A stretch of DNA of 64,000 nt from Streptomyces sp. NBC_01353 (GCF_036237275.1 NZ_CP108352.1:2170001-2234000); one strand, 5' to 3'; shown: positions 17,559 to 26,046, counted from the first letter of the stretch. Notes: generated by a model not told the origin, from the sequence alone. Translations and numbers: made by a program.

Positions 17559-18857
17559 GTGGCCACCACACCCACGCCGACAGCCCCCAAGTCCGCTGCC
17601 CCGCCGCCGCGTTCGGTCCTCCGCGACCCCGCCTTCCTGCGCCTGTGGGCGGGCACCACCGCCTCCGGGCTCGCGACCTGGGCCCTGCCCTTCGTCCTCG
17701 GACTCGCCGTACTCCACCGCGATCTCGGTGCCGCCGGCCTCGGCCTGGTCCTCGCCGCCCGTACCGTCGGCTTCCTCGTCGCCGTCGCCGTCGGCGGCGT
17801 CCTTGCCGACCGGCACTCCCGCCGCGCGGTCGTCCTCTGGTCCGCCCTCGCCGCGGCGATCGCCGCGCCCCTCCTCGCCGCCGGTCTGGGGCGTTCGCTC
17901 GTCCTGATGACGGCCGCCGCCGTTCTCGCCGGCGCCGGACAGGGCGCCTGCCGCCCGGCCTTCCAGGCGCTCACCGCCGAGATCGTCGACCCCGAGCGCC
18001 GTCAGCAGGCGAACGCCGCGATGACCATGGCGGTACGGAGCTCCACGCTCGCCGGACCCGCACTGACCGCGCTGCTCGCGGCCTTCCTCGACGTCTGGAC
18101 GCTGCTGCTCGGCATCGGCCTGCTCTGGCTGGTCGCCGCGCTGGTCCCGGGCAAGGGCGGCGCCGGGCGCGCCACGACGGAGGACCCGGCCACCGCGCCC
18201 ACCTCACACGCCGGCTTCCGTACGGAGTTCCTGGAGGGCATACGCGAGGCGCGCCGCCACCCCTGGTTCCTGGCGGGACTCGGCGCCCTCGTCGCCGTCA
18301 TCGCCCTCGGCTACTCCGCCACCAGCGTCGCGCTGCCCCTGATCAGCCGGGACCGCTACGACACCGAGTGGGTGCTGGCCGCCGCCATGACGGCGTACAC
18401 CGTGGGCGCGCTCGCCGGCGCCCTGGTCATCGCCCGTTGGCGACCGCGCTCCCAGGGCTGGGCGGCCTTCGCGGGGCTGGCCGCGTACGGCGTCGCACCG
18501 CTGAGCCTGATGCTGCCCGTGCACCCCGTCGTGGTCGTCGCCGCGTACGCCGTCGCCGGGATCGGGATCGAGCTGTTCAACGTCCCCTGGTTCACGGCCA
18601 CCCAGCGCGAGGTCGCCCCGGACAAGCTGGCCCGCGTCTCCTCGCTGGACTTCCTGGTGTCCTACGGCCTCGCGCCGATCGGTCTCGCCCTGATCGCCCC
18701 GGCGATATCCCTCTTCGGGGTCACGACCGTCCTGGCCGTCTGCGCCGCCGCCTGCTTCCTCGTACCGGCCGCGGCGGCCCTGGTACCGACCGCCCGCCAC
18801 TTCGGCCGTACGCCCACGCCCACGGCCACGGCCACGGCCACGACCACGACGGACTGA
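17559..18857 (+). CDS. MFS transporter, probable metallophore exporter
   Basis: Twelve-helix MFS protein of 432 aa. The GTG at 17559 is chosen because AAGGAG lies 10 nt upstream; an earlier GTG at 17514 sits next to the operator. Visible features are FLRLWAGTTASGLATWALPF as the first helix and the A-motif loop GGVLADRHSRRAVV, as in Enterobactin exporter-like (EntS) MFS proteins. A Thr/Ala/Pro-rich tail ends the protein. It diverges from the uptake operon across a Zur-like box, the usual arrangement of an exporter and importer for a metallophore. That substrate is inferred. Confidence 0.8.
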   Translation: MATTPTPTAPKSAAPPPRSVLRDPAFLRLWAGTTASGLATWALPFVLGLAVLHRDLGAAGLGLVLAARTVGFLVAVAVGGVLADRHSRRAVVLWSALAAAIAAPLLAAGLGRSLVLMTAAAVLAGAGQGACRPAFQALTAEIVDPERRQQANAAMTMAVRSSTLAGPALTALLAAFLDVWTLLLGIGLLWLVAALVPGKGGAGRATTEDPATAPTSHAGFRTEFLEGIREARRHPWFLAGLGALVAVIALGYSATSVALPLISRDRYDTEWVLAAAMTAYTVGALAGALVIARWRPRSQGWAAFAGLAAYGVAPLSLMLPVHPVVVVAAYAVAGIGIELFNVPWFTATQREVAPDKLARVSSLDFLVSYGLAPIGLALIAPAISLFGVTTVLAVCAAACFLVPAAAALVPTARHFGRTPTPTATATATTTTD

Positions 18858-18973
18858 AACGCGACCGATCCGGACGACGCCACCCCGGGCCTCCGACACG
18901 GGTCGCCCGTCCCGCCGACGGCGAAGTACCGTGTGCGCATGGCTTCAAGAGGCCGTGGACGGGGGGCACAACG

Positions 18974-19564
18974 ATGACGAACGGGGTTCGCGCACAGCAG
19001 CGGGAGCAGACGCGGCACACCTTGCTGCGGGAGAGCCGACGGCTCTTCTCGAAGCTGGGTTACGCGTCCGTGGGTCTGTCGGAGATCGTCGGGGCCGCCG
19101 GAGTGACCAAGGGCGCGCTGTACCACCACTTCGACAGCAAGGCCGAACTCTTCCGGGCCGTCCTGGAGCAGGTGCAGCAGGAGGTCGCGGCGCACATCGC
19201 GGCGACGGCGGATGCCCAGGAGGACGCCTGGGACCAGTTCACCTACGGCTGCCAGGCGTTCCTCAGCGCCTCCACCGACCCCGCGATCCAGCGCATCATG
19301 CTCGTCGACGGGCCGGCGGTGCTGGGCTGGCGGGACTGGCGGGCGATGAACGAGGCCACCTCGGGTCGCCACCTGGCGCAGGCTCTGACCGTCCTGATCC
19401 ACGAGGGCACCATCCCCGCACAGCCGGTCGCGCCTCTCACGCATCTGCTGTCGGGGGCGATGAACGAGGCGGCGTTGTGGCTGGCGACGTCGGAGGACTC
19501 CTCCGATCTCGAGGACACCCGACAGGCGCTGGCACGGATGTTGGAGGCACTGCGGTCGAAGTGA
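18974..19564 (+). CDS. TetR/AcrR-family transcriptional regulator
   Basis: Regulator of 196 aa with the TetR helix-turn-helix: RESRRLFSKLGYASVGLSEI followed by GVTKGALYHHFDSKAELF. The C-terminal domain is of the type seen in YxaF/LmrA-like regulators. The ATG at 18974 has a GGGGGG stretch upstream. It follows the MFS gene by 116 bp on the same strand and may regulate it in response to a small ligand. No clear palindromic operator was seen in the short gap between them. Confidence 0.88.
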   Translation: MTNGVRAQQREQTRHTLLRESRRLFSKLGYASVGLSEIVGAAGVTKGALYHHFDSKAELFRAVLEQVQQEVAAHIAATADAQEDAWDQFTYGCQAFLSASTDPAIQRIMLVDGPAVLGWRDWRAMNEATSGRHLAQALTVLIHEGTIPAQPVAPLTHLLSGAMNEAALWLATSEDSSDLEDTRQALARMLEALRSK

Positions 19565-19567
19565 CCA

Positions 19568-19592
19568 GGCGCGCGCTGTGATCACGCGCGCC
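19568..19592 (+). terminator. Hairpin terminator after the TetR gene
   Basis: Arms GGCGCGCG (19568-19575) and CGCGCGCC (19585-19592) form a perfect 8-bp stem with a 9-nt loop, starting 4 bp after the TGA. There is no U tract, as is usual for Streptomyces terminators. Confidence 0.5.
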
Positions 19593-19733
19593 GTGGCCAC
19601 GGTCCTGTGACCACGCCCGCTGTGGCCGGCCAAGGCTCCGCGCCGCGCTCCGCCCGGCGGCCGTGACGGGTGCCGGGGAGCCGGGCCCAAGAGGCCTGGC
19701 GGCCCGGCCCCCGCCCGAGGCTCGATGCGCCGC

Positions 19734-20318
19734 CTACCGGGCGCGCCAGGCGCAGGTCAGGCAACCGCCCTGCCCGCGCCGTATGTTGTTGAGAGTCGGC
19801 GCGCCGACCTGGCCGCACCGCACGCACCGACATCGCCACGGGTCACGCACGCGGCCCGGGAAGGGTTCCAGCGGCTGCAGGCCGATCGCCCGCATCTCCT
19901 CCTCGGCCACGGCCGCGTCCACCGGGGCCCGCCCTGCACAGGCCAGGCAGCCGCCGCCGGCTCGTATCCTGAACAGCCGCGGGTGGACGACGCGCCCGCA
20001 GACCAGGTGGCGGCAGCGCCATCGCACCCCGGCTCCCGGATAGGGCTCCAGCGGCTCGAAGCCCGCGCCGCGCATGGCCGCCTCGGCCCGCTCCCGGCCG
20101 GCGGCGAGTCGCCGCTCACCGGCGGCGGCCCGGCCGCACAGGCGGCATCCGGAGGTGATGCCGGAGCGCACCGAGCCGAAAGTGGGCGCGACCCTGTGGA
20201 CGCCCTTCAGACAGCGGCAGTTCCAGGCCACGCCCGATCCGGGATAGGGCTCCAGCGGCTCGAGTCCGGCGGCGCGCATGACCGCCGCCGCCACATCGGG
20301 ATCGACTCTCCTGGGCAC
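19734..20318 (-). CDS. Protein of three tandem zinc-ribbon-like repeats
   Basis: Protein of 194 aa starting at the GTG at 20318 with GAAGGGGGAAG upstream. It consists of three ~55-residue repeats. Each has a helix ending in G-[LF]-[EQ]-PLEP[YF]PG, then W-x-C-x-C/H, then a turn and ...GC-x2-C. Repeat cores are PGSGVAWNCRC...GCRLCGRA, PGAGVRWRCRH...GCLACAGRA and PWRCRCVRCG...GCLTCAWRA. The paired cysteines suggest one zinc per repeat in a ribbon fold, as in DNA- or RNA-binding ribbons found with mobile or restriction-related proteins. No catalytic domain is attached. Function is unknown. It lies beside the VOC gene at the distal end of the PKS cluster. Confidence 0.65.
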   Translation of the reverse strand: MPRRVDPDVAAAVMRAAGLEPLEPYPGSGVAWNCRCLKGVHRVAPTFGSVRSGITSGCRLCGRAAAGERRLAAGRERAEAAMRGAGFEPLEPYPGAGVRWRCRHLVCGRVVHPRLFRIRAGGGCLACAGRAPVDAAVAEEEMRAIGLQPLEPFPGRVRDPWRCRCVRCGQVGAPTLNNIRRGQGGCLTCAWRAR

Positions 20319-20365
20319 GGCGCGACTTCCCCCTTCGACGTGCGGTCCCTGAGGTCTTCCAGCGG

Positions 20366-20716
20366 TCAGACCGGTGCGACGACGTCGATCCGGACCCCGT
20401 TGGGGTCGGTGATGACGAGGCGCCTGAGATCCGGGCGTCCTGCCGCCCCGAGGGCGGCGATCCGCTCCCACTCCTCTGCCGTGTCGTCCACCGCGAGGGT
20501 GAGCCGCACCGCGCGCACCGGCCGTCGGAGCGCCTCCGGCAGCGCCGGATGGGCGTGGTCGAGCAGGGCGAGTTCGTGCTGTCGCCCCCCGGGCCGGCTG
20601 AGACCGGCGTACCACTGGGTCGTGTACGTGGCGGTGAAGCCGAACAGTCTGCTGTAGAAGCTGCGGGACTCCCCCAGCCGTGAGGTGCAGATCACCGGAC
20701 AGAAGCTGGTCAGCAT
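20366..20716 (-). CDS. VOC (glyoxalase/bleomycin-resistance) family protein 1
   Basis: Protein of 116 aa with one VOC half-repeat: TSFCPVICTSRLGESRSFYS, then LFGFTATYTTQWYAG, and the closing strand ITDPNGVRIDVV. The ATG at 20716 has GGAG at about 10 nt. It is a clear paralogue of the 21631-22071 protein on the other side of the PPTase gene, sharing the order SF-P-CT-RL-ES-FYS-LFGF-TYT-WY. VOC proteins bind metals or sequester small molecules such as bleomycin. Here a resistance or tailoring role is possible. A perfect inverted repeat lies just upstream. Confidence 0.8.
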   Translation of the reverse strand: MLTSFCPVICTSRLGESRSFYSRLFGFTATYTTQWYAGLSRPGGRQHELALLDHAHPALPEALRRPVRAVRLTLAVDDTAEEWERIAALGAAGRPDLRRLVITDPNGVRIDVVAPV

Positions 20717-20739
20717 GGGGTGCCATCTCCGCTCACGTA

Positions 20740-20778
20740 CCAACGGTATGCGAACTGAACCTAGTGACATACCGTTGG
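20740..20778. promoter_or_regulatory. Perfect 11-bp inverted repeat upstream of VOC protein 1
   Basis: CCAACGGTATG (20740-20750) and CATACCGTTGG (20768-20778) are exact reverse complements separated by 17 bp. The element spans the short gap between the end of the PPTase gene and the VOC start, the region expected to hold a promoter. The inter-arm spacing is longer than in an ordinary terminator loop, so an operator bound by a dimeric regulator is more likely. The regulator is not known. Confidence 0.5.
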
Positions 20779-20782
20779 CATG

Positions 20783-21538
20783 TCAACCTGGTCCCCTCGT
20801 CTCCAACGACCCCACGCCGCCCAGGACATGGCCGTACGACGACCAGTTCAGCTCGCCCGGTCCGACGGGCACCCGCACCCGCCGCGGAACGGCCAACGCC
20901 GCGGCATGCGTGCGGTCCTGCGGGCCGCAGGACAGGTTGACGACGCTCCAGCCCGCGGGCCGCCCCTCTCCCCCCGCTCCCAGATAGTCCCGGTCCAGCC
21001 CTCGGCCGAGTCCGGTCCCCAACGCCTTCAGGTAGGCCTCCTTGCGCGTCCACAACCGGCAGAATTCCAGGGGGCGTACGGCCCAGGGAACCCGGAGCAG
21101 CTCCTCTCGTTCGCGCGGATGCAGCCGCGCCAGGCACAGTTCGACCGTCCGACGGCCGGGCAGCCGCTCCACATCGACCCCGATGAGCACATCGGCAACG
21201 CCGATGAGGGTGATGCCGGCGCAGTGGGAGAGGGAGAAGTGCAGACCGCCAGGGCCGTCGAGGAGGACCGGCCGGCCGTCCGGCCCGCCGCAGTGCGCGC
21301 ACCGGTCACGGCCGAACCGGAGGTCCCGGGGGTGGACGCCGAGCCGGTCGGCCAGCAGCAGCCGCAACCCCACATGCGCCGCGAGGTACATCGACCGGTC
21401 GCGCCGGTGGATGAAGGAGGCGGCCTTGGCCCGCTCCTCCGTGTCGAGCAGGGAGAGCGAGAGGTCTTCCCGCCACGGGGGCGCCTGCCGCACCGCCCAC
21501 ACCCGGGCTTCGCCCACCGGGCGCACCGCAGATGTCAT
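20783..21538 (-). CDS. Sfp-type 4'-phosphopantetheinyl transferase
   Basis: Enzyme of 251 aa that transfers phosphopantetheine from CoA to the carrier-protein serine. Motifs are LHFSLSHCAG, the metal-binding GVDVERLPG and FCRLWTRKEAYLKALGTGL, in the order and spacing of Sfp/EntD enzymes. It lies at the distal end of the PKS cluster and is the only PPTase in the window, so it probably activates the PCP and five ACPs of the assembly line. It is flanked by two paralogous VOC genes. Confidence 0.92.
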   Translation of the reverse strand: MTSAVRPVGEARVWAVRQAPPWREDLSLSLLDTEERAKAASFIHRRDRSMYLAAHVGLRLLLADRLGVHPRDLRFGRDRCAHCGGPDGRPVLLDGPGGLHFSLSHCAGITLIGVADVLIGVDVERLPGRRTVELCLARLHPREREELLRVPWAVRPLEFCRLWTRKEAYLKALGTGLGRGLDRDYLGAGGEGRPAGWSVVNLSCGPQDRTHAAALAVPRRVRVPVGPGELNWSSYGHVLGGVGSLETRGPG

Positions 21539-21630
21539 GTCGACCTGCCTTCGATCCGGCGGACGTGACGCGGGGGTGGATGCCTCGTTGAGACGCTACG
21601 ACCGCGAACCCGCCCCAGAACGGTGCTGTG

Positions 21631-22071
21631 ATGACGCCCTCTGCCGTGACCAGCTTCTATCCCGTGCTCTGCACCGAACGGCTCAGTGAGTCCGTAGCGT
21701 TCTACAGCACGCTGTTCGGATTCGAGACGACGTACACGAGCGACTGGTACGTCAGCCTGCGGCGGCCCGAGCCGCCGCATTACGAGCTCGCCCTTGTCGC
21801 CGCCGGGCACGAGACCGTGCCGGAGGCCTTCCGTCGGCCGGCCCAGGGTCTGCTCCTCAACTTCGAGGTGGCCGACGTCGACGCCGAGTACGCACGCCTC
21901 GTGACGGGCGCCGGCCTGAGGACCGAACTCCCCCTGCGCAGCGAGGCGTTCGGTCAGCGTCACTTCATCGTGGCCGCCCCCGACGGCGTACTGATCGACG
22001 TCATCACGCCGATCGCCCCCGCGGCGGAATACACGGACGCCTACCAGGACCTGTCCGGCGCCTCGGTGTGA
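21631..22071 (+). CDS. VOC (glyoxalase/bleomycin-resistance) family protein 2
   Basis: Protein of 146 aa, VOC fold: [33 protein letters not shown], then [13 protein letters not shown] and the closing strand [17 protein letters not shown] at 21628 and ATG at 21631 are adjacent start candidates. It is paralogous to the protein at 20366-20716 and is divergent from the PPTase. It converges on the DHA2 exporter gene with a strong hairpin between them. A drug-binding resistance role is possible but unproved. Confidence 0.82.
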   Translation: MTPSAVTSFYPVLCTERLSESVAFYSTLFGFETTYTSDWYVSLRRPEPPHYELALVAAGHETVPEAFRRPAQGLLLNFEVADVDAEYARLVTGAGLRTELPLRSEAFGQRHFIVAAPDGVLIDVITPIAPAAEYTDAYQDLSGASV

Positions 22072-22078
22072 CCGGTGC

Positions 22079-22102
22079 GGCCCGCGTCGCACGACGCGGG
22101 CC
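22079..22102. terminator. Bidirectional hairpin terminator between convergent genes
   Basis: GGCCCGCGTCG (22079-22089) is followed by CA and then CGACGCGGGCC (22092-22102), a perfect palindromic stem. It lies between the stop of VOC protein 2 (22071) and the end of the DHA2 exporter (22145), so it can terminate both transcripts. Confidence 0.7.
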
Positions 22103-22144
22103 CCAGCGGCGGCCGGGCGGGCCCGGCAAGGACGGCGGAGTGCG

Positions 22145-23719
22145 CTAGCCCTCCACATTGACGGCCGGAACGGCGCCGTCGGCCGAACCCTCGGAACCGT
22201 CGGCGCCATCGCCCGCTCCGGTGGCCGGAATCTTGATGACCACCGCCACCAGCACGGCGGAGGCCAGCGCGACGAACGCCCCGATGCCCCCGATGACGTT
22301 CATGCCGTCGGTGAAGGCCTCCCGGGCTGAGTCGAGCAGGACGGTCGCCACGTCCGAGGACACGCCCTGCGCCGCCTCGACCGCTCCGGCAAGCGTGTCA
22401 TCCGCGCTCGCCGCCACCCCCTCGGGGACTTCGACCCCACCGCGGTACACGGCGGCGCCGAGGCTGCCGAGCAGGGCGACGCCCAGCGCCATGCCGAGTT
22501 CGGTGCTGGTCTCCGAGAGGGCCGCGGCCGACCCGGCCTGCTCGGGCTGGGCCGATCCGACGACGATGTCCGTGCCCAGAGCGATGAGCGGGCCACCGCC
22601 GGCGTAGACGAACGCGAAGCCCGTCACCACCTGAGCGATGCCCGACGAGCTGTCGGCCAGGCTCAGCATCACATGGCCGATACCCGACACGGCAAGCCCG
22701 ACGGCGACCACGTACGCGGGACGGAACCTGCTCGCCGCCATCGGGGACACCACGGCCGTCACGATCAGCGCGAAGGCCGCCGGCAGCAGGTACAGACCGG
22801 CCTTCATCGGGGACAGTCCGCCGACGAGCTGGAGGTACTGCGTCACCGTCAGATAGGTGCCGCCGGCCACCAGCATGCTGAGCAGCAGCGTCACCAGGGC
22901 CGTACGGAAGGTGGAGTTGCCGAAGAGGCCGAGGTCGAGGAGCGGGCTCTCCAGCGTGCGCTGCCGGCGGATGAACAGCACGCCGACGACCAGGCCGACG
23001 ACGATCGCCGCGAGCGGGACCGGGCCGACCCCGTCGTTGGCGATCTCCTTCAGTCCGTAGATCACCGGAAGGATCGTGGCGAGCGACAGCGCCACGCTGG
23101 TCAGGTCGAGCCGACCGGCCTCCTCGTCGCGGTACTCCGGCAGCAGGATCGGGCCCGCCACCAGCAGCACGCCCATGATGGGCACGCCGAGCAGGAAGAC
23201 CGAACCCCACCAGAAGTACTCCAGCATGGCGCCGCCGACCACCGGGCCGAGCGCGATGCCCACGGAGAACATGGTGACCCAGACCGCGATCGCCACGCCG
23301 CGCTGGCGCGCGTCGCGGAACATGTTGATGATCAGGGCGAGGGTCGAGGGCATCAGCGTGGCGCCGGCGATGCCCATCGCGGCCCGCGCCGCTATCAGCG
23401 TGGCCGAGTCGTCGGCGAAGACGGCGGCCAGCGACGCCAGGCCGAACGCGGCGGCGCCGATCAGCAGCAGCTTCCGGCGGCCGATCCGGTCGCCCAGGGT
23501 GCCCATGGTCACCAGGAATCCGGCGATCAGGAAGCCGTAGATGTCGATGATCCACAGCATCTGGGCGGCGGAGGGGTTCAGGCCCTCACTGATGTGCGGT
23601 ACAGCCAGGTGCAGCACGCTCACATCGATGGACAGCAGCAAGGTCGGCAGCGCCAGCACGGCCAGGCCCAACCACTCACGGGGTCCGGCCTGCGAGGTGG
23701 TATCGGCGGTGGTACTCAC
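22145..23719 (-). CDS. DHA2 (EmrB/QacA) family drug exporter
   Basis: Fourteen-helix MFS transporter of 524 aa. The GTG at 23719 has AAAGGA 5-6 nt upstream. Motifs include LLLSIDVSVLHLAVPHISEGL in helix 1 and the A-motif loop GDRIGRRKLLLIG. The motif C region in helix 5 is VGIALGPVVGGAMLEYFWW. It uses the proton gradient to expel hydrophobic or cationic compounds. It follows the thioesterase gene by 43 bp and is the last gene of the long PKS operon, so it is the likely product exporter and a resistance determinant. Confidence 0.9.
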   Translation of the reverse strand: MSTTADTTSQAGPREWLGLAVLALPTLLLSIDVSVLHLAVPHISEGLNPSAAQMLWIIDIYGFLIAGFLVTMGTLGDRIGRRKLLLIGAAAFGLASLAAVFADDSATLIAARAAMGIAGATLMPSTLALIINMFRDARQRGVAIAVWVTMFSVGIALGPVVGGAMLEYFWWGSVFLLGVPIMGVLLVAGPILLPEYRDEEAGRLDLTSVALSLATILPVIYGLKEIANDGVGPVPLAAIVVGLVVGVLFIRRQRTLESPLLDLGLFGNSTFRTALVTLLLSMLVAGGTYLTVTQYLQLVGGLSPMKAGLYLLPAAFALIVTAVVSPMAASRFRPAYVVAVGLAVSGIGHVMLSLADSSSGIAQVVTGFAFVYAGGGPLIALGTDIVVGSAQPEQAGSAAALSETSTELGMALGVALLGSLGAAVYRGGVEVPEGVAASADDTLAGAVEAAQGVSSDVATVLLDSAREAFTDGMNVIGGIGAFVALASAVLVAVVIKIPATGAGDGADGSEGSADGAVPAVNVEG

Positions 23720-23762
23720 ATGTTTCCTTTCGGGGACGGTGCACATCGGTGCCCGATGACGG

Positions 23763-24572
23763 TCATCGGGCGACGGGGTGTGGGAAGGACGGCTCCGACC
23801 GGGGGTGGTCGAGGCCGGGGATCAGCCGGGCGGCGACGGCTGCCGCGTTGGTGGGTGTGTAGAGGTAGAAGTGACCGCCCGTGAACGTCTGCCGGCTGAA
23901 GCCGCCCGACGTCTCCAGCGACCACAGGTGCATCCGCTCGTCGATGACGACCGGGTCGTCCACCGCGCCGAGCGCCAGGATGGGGACGCCGGTGCCGAAC
24001 GGCGGCCGCCTGTAGGTCTCCATCGCCTCCAGATCGGCCCTGATCGCCCGGAGCGACGACCGGACCAGGTCGGCACGGTCCACAAGCCCGGGAGACATCC
24101 CGCCCATGTCCACAAGATGGTCGAGGAGTGCCGCATCGCTCCTCAGGTGGGCGAACGGCGGCTCGCTGGGGAAGCACGGCGGCTGACGCGCCGACACCGC
24201 AAGCAGCGTGGGCGGCAGACCGCCGTGCTCCATCGCCCGGGTGAGCTCGTATCCGAGCACGCTGCCGAAGCTGTGCCCGATGACCGCGTACGGCATCGGA
24301 TCCAGCTCCGCCAGACCGCGAACGAGCGCGTCGACCAGCGGCTCGACGCGGGTCACCAGAGGCTCGTTGATGCGCGCGCCCCGGCCGGGCAGCTGGGCGA
24401 CGACACACTCGACGTCCTCGGGCAGCACCTGCCACCAGGAGCGGAACGCGGACGGCCACCCACCGGCGTGCGGCAGTGCCACGACCCGGAACCGGGGACG
24501 AGGCCGGGTCCCCGGCCCGGCGCCCGTCGTCCGACGCGCGCCGCTGCCCACCGTCATCCACCAGCCGCTCAT
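23763..24572 (-). CDS. Type II thioesterase
   Basis: Alpha/beta-hydrolase of 269 aa. The nucleophile elbow is GHSFGS, with LPHAGGWPSAFRSWW as the oxyanion/entry segment, the catalytic Asp region in ALGAVDDPVV and the final His in TGGHFYLYT. This set is typical of editing thioesterases that clear misprimed or stalled acyl chains from carrier proteins. The ATG overlaps the HDAC-family stop (ATGA). No type I TE domain exists in the PKS, because release is by the AOS domain, so this enzyme is likely for proofreading. Confidence 0.9.
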   Translation of the reverse strand: MSGWWMTVGSGARRTTGAGPGTRPRPRFRVVALPHAGGWPSAFRSWWQVLPEDVECVVAQLPGRGARINEPLVTRVEPLVDALVRGLAELDPMPYAVIGHSFGSVLGYELTRAMEHGGLPPTLLAVSARQPPCFPSEPPFAHLRSDAALLDHLVDMGGMSPGLVDRADLVRSSLRAIRADLEAMETYRRPPFGTGVPILALGAVDDPVVIDERMHLWSLETSGGFSRQTFTGGHFYLYTPTNAAAVAARLIPGLDHPRSEPSFPHPVAR

Positions 24573-25741
24573 CTCGGCCCCACGTCCTCGGGCGCGGGAC
24601 TCCCGGCCACCGCGGACCGACCGGCCGTGGGTGCCGCGCCCGCCAGCAGCGGGTGATGCGCTTCCAGGTGCGCGATCACCCGCTCCTGGTGACGTTGGAG
24701 ACGCTGACCCGGAAGGTGCTCGAGCGAGTGCAGGAACGGGTCCTGAGGGGCCGGCAGACCGGCGATCGCACTCGCCGTTCCCAGCACCAGCATCGGCTGG
24801 TACCACGCCGAGTAGCCACCCTCGTGGGCGAAGACGATCCTGCCCCCGGTCAGTTCGTCCGCGAGCCGGCACATCGTCGACGTCATCGTGTGGAAGGTGC
24901 GGCTGGTGCAGAGCATCCGGCCCATCGGATCGTGGCCGCTCGCGTCGACGCCCGCCGCCACCAGGATCAGATCGGGGTCGAAGGCACGGGCCGCCGGCTC
25001 CACGATCCGGTCCATCACCGCCAGATACGCGCCGTGTCCCGAGCCTGCGGGCAGCGGCACGTTGAGAGTGCTGCCCGCCCCCGCGCCCTCGCCGGTCTCC
25101 AGAACGAGACCGGACGCAGCCGGGAACAGCCCTTCCTGGTGCACCGAGATGTACAGCACGTCGGGGTCCTCGTAGAAGGTCCGCTGGATGCCGTTGCCGT
25201 GGTGCACGTCCCAGTCCAGGATCAGCACGCGGCGCGCGCCCTGGCGCTGCGCCGCACGGGCGGCCACCGCCAGGTTGTTGTAGAGGCACAGCGCCATCGC
25301 CCGGTCCGGCTCCGCATGATGGCCGGGCGGCCTCACCAGGCAGTACGCCCGGTCGAAGCGGCCGTCCAGGACGCCCGTGGCGGCCTGCACACAGGCCCCG
25401 ACGGCCAGCCTCGCGGCCTGTGCGCTGTGGTAGTTGACGTACGCGTACACACCGGCGTCGCCCGCGCCCGCCGCCGAGGCCGCCTCGACCCGCTCGATGT
25501 GATCGGGGACGTGCACGAGGAGCAACTCCTCGTCGGAGGCCGGCGTCGGGGTGAGAGGGGTGAACCGGTCCATCACACCGAGCGCCTTGACCAGCCCCTC
25601 GGCACGCCGGAGGTCCGGGTCGACCGCGAACTGGCGCAACGGCTCGACGCCAGGCCCGACCGGCACGTACCCCGATCCGGGACCGGGGTCGTGCCAGAAA
25701 CAGATCTCGTGGCTGAACCACGCGAGACGGGAGGTGCTCAC
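24569..25741 (-). CDS. Class II histone-deacetylase-family amidohydrolase
   Basis: Zinc amidohydrolase of 390 aa. It shows RPPGHHA (charge-relay histidines), DWDVHHGNG (zinc ligands Asp and His), AGVDASGHDP (third zinc Asp) and AHEGGYS (substrate loop). It matches the class II HDAC/acetylpolyamine aminohydrolase family, which cleaves N-acyl amides. Start and stop overlap both neighbours by 4 bp, tying it to the PKS operon. Since the assembly line begins with an N-formylated amino acid, removal of an N-acyl or N-formyl group from the product is a reasonable but unproved role. Confidence 0.88.
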   Translation of the reverse strand: MSTSRLAWFSHEICFWHDPGPGSGYVPVGPGVEPLRQFAVDPDLRRAEGLVKALGVMDRFTPLTPTPASDEELLLVHVPDHIERVEAASAAGAGDAGVYAYVNYHSAQAARLAVGACVQAATGVLDGRFDRAYCLVRPPGHHAEPDRAMALCLYNNLAVAARAAQRQGARRVLILDWDVHHGNGIQRTFYEDPDVLYISVHQEGLFPAASGLVLETGEGAGAGSTLNVPLPAGSGHGAYLAVMDRIVEPAARAFDPDLILVAAGVDASGHDPMGRMLCTSRTFHTMTSTMCRLADELTGGRIVFAHEGGYSAWYQPMLVLGTASAIAGLPAPQDPFLHSLEHLPGQRLQRHQERVIAHLEAHHPLLAGAAPTAGRSAVAGSPAPEDVGPR

Positions 25742-26046
25742 CAGCCGGACACACCCAGCGAGGCCCGGCTGATCCCCGCGACCTTCTCGATGTACTGGAG
25801 GTAGTACTCGCGCTCCTCGTCCGGTGTGCGCTTGGTGCGCAGCGTCGTCCCCAGGAGACCGAGCACCTCCTCGGCCTCGGTCGGCGTCAGTCGCCGGTCA
25901 CCGACCTCCTTCTCGACCGCGCGGATCCGCGCGGTCGGCTCCAGCACGCCGGACGCGTACGCGTCCTGGTCGGTGCCATGGTTACGGGTCGAGGCGATGG
26001 TCTTCAGGATCGCTCCGAAGAACGCCGTGGTGTCGATGTCGGTCAT
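25738..26046 (-). CDS. Small unknown protein of the PKS operon
   Basis: A charged protein of 102 aa that I do not recognise. It looks all-helical: residues ~5-30 (AFFGAILKTIASTRN), ~37-47, ~52-70 (TPTEAEEVLGLLGTTL) and ~75-95 (DEEREYYLQYIEKVAGI). There is no signal peptide, metal motif or carrier-protein serine motif. It overlaps the HDAC-family gene (ATGA) and lies 81 bp after the last PKS gene, so it is co-expressed with them. A docking, chaperone or small-subunit role is possible; nothing in the sequence decides it. Confidence 0.6.
   Translation of the reverse strand: MTDIDTTAFFGAILKTIASTRNHGTDQDAYASGVLEPTARIRAVEKEVGDRRLTPTEAEEVLGLLGTTLRTKRTPDEEREYYLQYIEKVAGISRASLGVSGW

Noticed and set aside
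20319-20726. Extension of the Cys-repeat protein upstream to 20726
   Set aside because: It would overlap the VOC gene out of frame with Arg-rich sequence; the GTG at 20318 has a good ribosome-binding site.
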